Position numbers and translations under genes: made by a program
NCBI GenBank assembly: GCA_027002875.1
Contig: JALWZC010000024.1
Span: forward strand, 37,194-71,882
Reading direction: 5' to 3'
DNA from: Desulfurococcales archaeon
Lineage (GTDB): Archaea > Thermoproteota > Thermoprotei_A > Sulfolobales > Desulfurococcaceae
DNA: 34,689 nucleotides
In this document: positions 30,688 to 34,689 of the stretch, in pieces
Layout: the number at the start of each line of letters is the position of its first letter
How positions within the stretch are numbered: the first letter of the stretch is position 1
The notes under the pieces: model-generated
Seen by the model: the letters and a program-made list of their open reading frames with translations, nothing else
What the model was told of the DNA's origin: nothing
Database searches by the model: none

Positions 30688-31415
30688 TAGCTCCTTTCCC
30701 CATACACTCTTACTACTCCGTGCGGCGTAGTTATTATTACGGTATCTACTAGTTTTCTGGGAAACAACCCGGTTTCCACTACTCCGCTAATCTCCTTGAT
30801 CACCTTGTCTATTTCCTCAGCGTCGTGTACCTCATTGGTGTACAGGTCTACTATGTAGTTCCCAGTATCCGTTATTATTGGTCCATCCTTCCTCCTACCC
30901 ATCCTCAAAACAGGCTTGCCTAGGGCTGAGAGACTCTTTAAAACGTAGGATAGGCTGGGCGGTGATACTTCTATAGGTATTGGTTTTAGGTATAGGTATG
31001 GTTTACCGTTATACTTTGTATAATCACCTATATAAATCCTCCTATCAGCTATCAATGCAAGCTGCTTCTCCCAGTGTAGTGCACCACCCCTACCCTTAAC
31101 TATGTCAAGCCTACTGCTAACTTCATCGAATCCATCAACGTATAAATCCAAGTGTTCAATATATCCCGGCGGAGTAGCCGTTACGCCTCTACGGGAAAGG
31201 TATAGTAGTGTATCGATGCTTGATACGGTAACCCTTAATCCAGCTAGTACTCCGTCACTAATCAGTTTATCTATGAAGAACTTAATCGTAGAACCCGTAC
31301 CCAACCCTATGGACTCAATACTTTCCAGGAGCGGCTTAACATAATTGTAAGCGTAGAAACCAACCCTCTCCTTTAAAAGGATCGTTGACAAACAAACCAG
31401 CACCCATGTAGGCAT
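30687..31415 (-). CDS. rpiA: Ribose-5-phosphate isomerase A
   Basis: 242 residues; interconverts ribose-5-phosphate and ribulose-5-phosphate. Marks: SIGLGTGSTIKFFIDKL (phosphate loop), YVDGFDEVSSRLDIVKGRGGALHWEKQLA (catalytic region with Asp and Glu), TDTGNYIVDLY and VVETGLF. The usual DGADE reads DGFDE here, so one neighbour of the catalytic Asp is changed while the acidic residues stay. The first ~14 residues (PTWVLVCLSTIL) are more hydrophobic than usual, and a later start is possible. First gene of the rpiA-SWIM-elf1-GGGPS operon; tRNA-Pro lies 16 bases upstream on the same strand. Confidence 0.93.
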   Translation of the reverse strand: MPTWVLVCLSTILLKERVGFYAYNYVKPLLESIESIGLGTGSTIKFFIDKLISDGVLAGLRVTVSSIDTLLYLSRRGVTATPPGYIEHLDLYVDGFDEVSSRLDIVKGRGGALHWEKQLALIADRRIYIGDYTKYNGKPYLYLKPIPIEVSPPSLSYVLKSLSALGKPVLRMGRRKDGPIITDTGNYIVDLYTNEVHDAEEIDKVIKEISGVVETGLFPRKLVDTVIITTPHGVVRVYGERS

Positions 31416-31430
31416 ATTTGAATATTGAGA

Positions 31431-31559
31431 TGGGCCCGCGGGGATTTGAACCCCGGGTCACGGGGAGTCTCGCCCCTGGGTCTCCGGCGGCGTATATCGG
31501 AGGGGCTCTTTAGAGGGGTCCCGAACCCCGCATCCTAGTCCAAGCTAGACGACGGGCCC
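31431..31559 (-). tRNA. tRNA-Pro (anticodon CGG) with 53-nt bulge-helix-bulge intron
   Basis: Acceptor GGGCCCG/CGGGCCC, D stem GTCT/GGAT, anticodon stem CGGGG/CCCCG, T arm CGGGG-TTCAAAT-CCCCG, discriminator A. The loop is TTCGGG then the intron (31467-31519), then T38. A canonical BHB forms: CCCCT/AGGGG helix, bulge GG^A, central helix TTCG/CGAG, bulge AC^T, then the anticodon stem. Cleavage at the carets gives anticodon CGG with the intron between 37 and 38, the usual archaeal position. The intron also has a CTCCG/CGGAG hairpin. Confidence 0.95.
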
Positions 31560-31590
31560 ATATTTCATAAATTCGTGTATTTTCGGTGAT

Positions 31591-31607
31591 TAATATAAAT
31601 ATCTTTT
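31591..31607 (-). promoter_or_regulatory. Promoter of tRNA-Pro
   Basis: On the minus strand AAAAGAT is followed by ATTTATATTA (TATA core at 31591-31600), about 32-41 bases before the tRNA 5' end at 31559. This fits an archaeal BRE/TATA with a short leader. Confidence 0.5.
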
Positions 31608-31700
31608 TCTAACCAAAACATTTTTAATATTTTAAAGAAAAGACCTAAATGAGGGGAAACAAATACCGTTGGATATATTCGTTGTCAGGGGGAGATTTTT

Positions 31701-32762
31701 ATGCTTAATCTATACAGTCGTTTTCTCTTTTTATTGATTATTGTATTCTTCATGATACCCTACTTAAATACTCATACATATGCTTATTCAAATTTAGGGG
31801 TGGAAGTAAAATTCATATATACAAAAATACCCAACCTCGCCAACAAGAACATAACCGTGAGGAACCTATCGAATACTCAAATCATTCAAGCTATTGTAAC
31901 CTCATCTAATTTAACAAAAATAGCGTTCGAAGACGATGTAGATAGTGTTGAAAGAAAATATATCTCGGAGAATAATTTGAGCGTAAAAATAGACTATATA
32001 GCTACATCACTCCTTCAGAATAGTATTAATTGGTCGTGGGTTGGCGATGATGTTTTTGGTGTTAGCGTTTATTCTGGGAAGAACTCTATGCTCGTATTCA
32101 TCGTTGTAAGCAGGGATGCTCCTAGTAATAAGTCTCTGATAAACTACCTCGTTGATAAGGCAAGAGAATTTGCCTCAAAAAGGCCATCCATTAAAAACCT
32201 CAACATAGCATTCATAGTCTTAAGAATACACGGATACAGTATCAAAAAGTTTGAACAAGTGGAAACAAGGGTTTACAAAATGTTTGAAAGAGTAGTTAAG
32301 AAATATTGCAGTGAATGCAGCGTAACAACCGGTACATTCTCATATGGTTTAATGCTGGGTATTATCGTGGAGAATAATGTTAGCGGGTACAAGATATACC
32401 GGATAGTAACATCCAAGTACTTCTTCGAGGAAGTAAAGCCCATCCTCGAATTAATAATCAATAACACGGGTGCGGAGATATTATACATAATAGTATTCGA
32501 CCACTTGTTCAGTCATGGAAACAGCCTCGTAGAGATAAGCCCTAGGAAAATAGCTAATACGGCAACATATGAAGCCCCGCCTACTCCGAGAAATACTACC
32601 AGTATTACTACTAGCGGAAATGAAACAATAGGATTCAAAGGTTTAACAAATAAAACAATGGGTAGGGGCGGGCTAAACTACTACTCCACCCTAACACTAT
32701 TAGTCGCAGTATTGATCGTAGCGGTTGTTGTCTCTTCCTTATTACTGTATAGGAAAACCTAG
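31701..32762 (+). CDS. Secreted, membrane-anchored surface protein rich in N-glycosylation sites
   Basis: 353 residues. An N-terminal signal sequence (RFLFLLIIVFFMIPYL, about 7-22) and a C-terminal transmembrane helix (TLTLLVAVLIVAVVVSSLLL) before RKT predict an extracellular domain tethered to the membrane. The ectodomain has about eleven N-x-S/T sequons (for example NIT, NLS, NLT, NWS, NKS, NVS, NNT, NTT, NET, NKT), dense in the Thr/Ser/Asn-rich stalk before the anchor. The folded part (about 110-270) has mixed beta and alpha segments, with a Cys pair (CSECS). GGGGGAG precedes ATG 31701. Family unknown. It is A/T-richer than its neighbours and overlaps the convergent isomerase gene by 4 bases. 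Confidence 0.7.
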   Translation: MLNLYSRFLFLLIIVFFMIPYLNTHTYAYSNLGVEVKFIYTKIPNLANKNITVRNLSNTQIIQAIVTSSNLTKIAFEDDVDSVERKYISENNLSVKIDYIATSLLQNSINWSWVGDDVFGVSVYSGKNSMLVFIVVSRDAPSNKSLINYLVDKAREFASKRPSIKNLNIAFIVLRIHGYSIKKFEQVETRVYKMFERVVKKYCSECSVTTGTFSYGLMLGIIVENNVSGYKIYRIVTSKYFFEEVKPILELIINNTGAEILYIIVFDHLFSHGNSLVEISPRKIANTATYEAPPTPRNTTSITTSGNETIGFKGLTNKTMGRGGLNYYSTLTLLVAVLIVAVVVSSLLLYRKT

Positions 32763-33829
32763 TGTTCAAGTATTCTCGGAATATTCTCAGGGTATGGTGG
32801 ACGGATTACTCCCTTCTCAGTTATGATAGCGGTTACAAGGTCTGGATCAGTTATATCGAAGGCGTAGTTTAAGGCTGGTACATCCGGTAATGTTATCGGG
32901 TGCCCCAATACTTTCCTAACTTCATCCGGGTTCCTCTCCTCAATTACTACGTCGTCAATACTGGATTCTAGGTCAATAGTGCTTGTTGGTGCTGCAACGT
33001 AGAAGGGTATTCCTTTATGCTTAGCTGCTAATGCGATCATATATGTTCCAATCTTATTAACAACGTATCCCTCCCTCGTAACCCTGTCAGCTCCGACTAT
33101 TACGAGGTCTACTAGTCCCTTCCTAATAACGTATCCAGCCATGTTATCAGTGATCAGTGTTACCGGTATACCCTCTTTTACAAGCTCCCAGACAGTCAGC
33201 CTAGCACCTTGTAGGACTGGTCTGGTTTCTGTCGCTATAACTCTTATCTTTTTGCCCCTATACCATGCAGCCCTCATAACTCCCTCGGCTGTTCCGAAGG
33301 CTGCTGTTGCTAATGCTCCGGCGTTGCAATGGGTTAGTATTGCAGAGTTATCGGGTACTAGTTCTGCACCATACTCTCCCAGTTTTATGTTAGCACGTAT
33401 ATCTTCATCCATGATCGCCAGAGCTTCTTCCTCGAGTTTCTCGGCGAGCGTGACTGTATCCGTTGTCTCTTCCAGCCCACTGTGTAGTTTCTGCTTCATC
33501 CTCTTTAAAGCCCAGAATAGGTTGTGTGCCGTGGGCCTAGTGTTCCATAGTAGGTTTATAGCGTCGATTAGTAGCCTAGTATACTCTTCTAATGGTTTAT
33601 TTGTTATTGTGTGTGCATAACTAGCTACTCCCAACGCTGCGGCTACACCTATTGCTGGTGCTCCGCGTATCTCCATATCAATTATTGCTTTAGCAATCCT
33701 CCCAGGATCACTGCTGCAAACTATTTCTTCATGGAAGGGTAGTTTCAACGTGTTTATCCAGCAAGTCTCTCTACTTTCCTCCTTCCACCATACTGCACGG
33801 ATTTTCAACGGGTAAGGGTACTCGTTCAA
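32759..33829 (-). CDS. mtnA: S-methyl-5-thioribose-1-phosphate isomerase (MtnA/aIF2B-like)
   Basis: 356 residues. Marks of MtnA: MEIRGAPAIGVAAALG, RPTAHNLFWAL, LTHCNAGALATAAFGTA (catalytic Cys), ATETRPVLQGARLTVWEL, TDNMAGYVI, VGADRVTREGYVVNKIGTYMIAL (catalytic Asp) and VAAPTSTIDL. The enzyme isomerises methylthioribose-1-phosphate in methionine salvage. The same fold includes archaeal ribose-1,5-bisphosphate isomerase and eIF2B subunits; full MtnA signatures and length favour MtnA, but in archaea the substrate may include other pentose phosphates. ATG 33829. Confidence 0.9.
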   Translation of the reverse strand: MNEYPYPLKIRAVWWKEESRETCWINTLKLPFHEEIVCSSDPGRIAKAIIDMEIRGAPAIGVAAALGVASYAHTITNKPLEEYTRLLIDAINLLWNTRPTAHNLFWALKRMKQKLHSGLEETTDTVTLAEKLEEEALAIMDEDIRANIKLGEYGAELVPDNSAILTHCNAGALATAAFGTAEGVMRAAWYRGKKIRVIATETRPVLQGARLTVWELVKEGIPVTLITDNMAGYVIRKGLVDLVIVGADRVTREGYVVNKIGTYMIALAAKHKGIPFYVAAPTSTIDLESSIDDVVIEERNPDEVRKVLGHPITLPDVPALNYAFDITDPDLVTAIITEKGVIRPPYPENIPRILEH

Positions 33830-33915
33830 TATGTTGACACCATGAGAACCAGTATTTTTATGGAAAAATATATGAAGAAACCGGAATATAATAGTATAGC
33901 AGTGGTAGATGTGTT

Positions 33916-34521
33916 ATGGGATTAGATACAGCGAAAATCCTAGGCATTATAGGCGTAATCCTTGAGATCATAGGCGGGTTCTTCCAGGGAGTAGGTTCAA
34001 TTGTTGGGCTAGTCCTAGTGATAATAGCGGTATACATGGTGTCTAAGGAGACTAATAGGTCGGATATCTTCAATAACTATATAATATACTTCGTCCTAGC
34101 AATCGTTGCTATTGGTGTATTATTTGTCGGAGTACTAAGTACGATCTTAGCTATGGGTATTGGTAGAGCAGGCTTCTTCACTCCGGGTATGGGCGGGGTC
34201 AATGTTTGGAAGGTTATTAGTGCTATACTCGTATGGCTCGTTATCGCGTGGATAGTACTGGTTATAGGAACATACTTCTTAATGAAGAGTTACTCCGGTA
34301 TAGCTGAAGCACTTGATCATGGAACATTCCGGCTTGCCGGTAAACTCTACTTCTTCGGCGCTATTCTAGCAATTATCGTTGTAGGACTTCTACTCATAGT
34401 GGCTGGTGTAATTGTCGAGTTAATAGCGTGGGCTACAATGCCTACCGAGCTACCGAAGAAACCCGGCGAAATGCCTCCACCTACCAGTGGAGAAACTGGT
34501 ATGGGCGAGCCCGTTATCTAA
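33916..34521 (+). CDS. DUF996-like polytopic membrane protein
   Basis: 201 residues with about five hydrophobic segments: 8-23 (with GIIGVILEIIGG), 27-43 (GLVLVIIAVYMV), 55-83, 101-127 (VISAILVWLVIAWIVLVIG) and 146-173. The pattern, including 'AKILGIIGVILEIIGGF', 'IAVYMVSKETNRSDIFNNY' and 'SGIAEALDHGTFRLAGKLYFFGA', is that of the archaeal DUF996 family of unknown function. The tail is Pro/Gly/Glu-rich and probably cytoplasmic. ATG 33916. No operon partner is visible. Confidence 0.75.
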   Translation: MGLDTAKILGIIGVILEIIGGFFQGVGSIVGLVLVIIAVYMVSKETNRSDIFNNYIIYFVLAIVAIGVLFVGVLSTILAMGIGRAGFFTPGMGGVNVWKVISAILVWLVIAWIVLVIGTYFLMKSYSGIAEALDHGTFRLAGKLYFFGAILAIIVVGLLLIVAGVIVELIAWATMPTELPKKPGEMPPPTSGETGMGEPVI

Positions 34522-34658
34522 GGAGAATCCTTAGTTATTCAATAAACAATTCTGTTTTTTAAAGCGCGTATATTACCCTAGCAGTTATTACTCCTCCTAG
34601 AAATCAGTGTTTACTAGTATTAGGTGTTGAATGAATTATTCCCTAATAGCTGGGGGGT

Positions 34659-34689
34659 GTGTTTAAGGATTGGTTTCTAGGTATGTTGC
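34659..34689 (+). CDS. Possible start of a further gene (cut by right edge)
   Basis: GTG 34659 directly follows GGGGGG (34652-34657) and is open to the window end, giving MFKDWFLGML. Only ten codons are visible, and the spacing from the G-run is short, so this is a guess based on the RBS-like run alone. Confidence 0.2.
   Translation, partial: MFKDWFLGML

Noticed and set aside
31431-31459. T-arm/acceptor of tRNA-Pro nearly identical to that of tRNA-Arg (one mismatch over about 25 bases), resembling a second att site
   Set aside because: The identity is confined to the paired acceptor and T arm and is explained by similar tRNA stems; no integrase fragment or variable-loop match is present there.

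Overview
The window looks like the chromosome of a hyperthermophilic crenarchaeon, most likely of the Desulfurococcales. Evidence: archaeal lipid enzymes (glycerol-1-phosphate dehydrogenase, geranylgeranylglyceryl phosphate synthase), two crenarchaeal-type proteasome beta subunits, Elf1, L37e, Sec61-beta, FttA/aCPSF1 and a TFIIB-like zinc-ribbon protein. The tRNAs and RNase P RNA are very GC-rich in a moderate-GC genome, and a tRNA-Pro carries a bulge-helix-bulge intron. Gene density is high, with many TTG/GTG starts and ATGA/TAATG overlaps. I cannot name the genus from the sequence alone.

Layout. (1) Positions 1-3828 are one end of an integrated element. It is a same-strand train of tiny, mostly unrecognised genes with strong Shine-Dalgarno sites, including a divergent winged-helix regulator, two ribbon-helix-helix-like proteins, a SAM methyltransferase and a possible nuclease. 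It ends in the N-terminal part of an SSV-type integrase, int(N), whose frame runs into the 3' end of tRNA-Arg(GCG). The other end lies beyond the left edge. (2) Positions 3842-14990 are core genes: endonuclease V, non-catalytic and catalytic proteasome beta subunits, a short TFB-like protein, a Nog1-type GTPase, RtcA, NadM, FttA, G1P dehydrogenase, FKBP, a PUA protein, Sm-like protein and L37e. (3) Positions 15108-19418 are a four-gene operon (aminotransferase, oxidoreductase, acetyltransferase, 6-dehydrogenase) matching the WbpE/B/D/A route to a UDP-2,3-diacetamido uronic acid, a likely N-glycan precursor. (4) tRNA-Ala(TGC) at 19492-19565 carries a second, orphan int(N) remnant. Next to it is an 822-residue GT-C membrane protein that appears to be an internal tandem duplication.

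(5) Positions 23208-23840 hold no gene. They contain G-run/C-run motifs arranged as inverted pairs on either side of an AT-rich core, which is the architecture of an Orc1/Cdc6-type replication origin; this is the strongest undescribed signal in the window. RNase P RNA follows at 23840-24190 on the minus strand. (6) Positions 24298-27334 encode the four subunits of a pyruvate/2-oxoacid:ferredoxin oxidoreductase in the order gamma, delta, alpha, beta. (7) Positions 27369-34521 hold small membrane proteins, a GNAT protein, Sec61-beta, MazG, a tight rpiA - SWIM zinc protein - elf1 - GGGP synthase operon, intron-containing tRNA-Pro(CGG), a sequon-rich surface protein, an MtnA-type isomerase and a DUF996-like membrane protein.

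G1P dehydrogenase and GGGP synthase are the first two committed steps of archaeal phospholipid synthesis. The diacetamido-uronate operon, the GT-C protein and the sequon-rich surface protein fit one N-glycosylation system. RtcA, FttA, Tsr3, RNase P RNA, Nog1, Sm-like protein, PUA protein and L37e form a loose RNA-processing and ribosome set.
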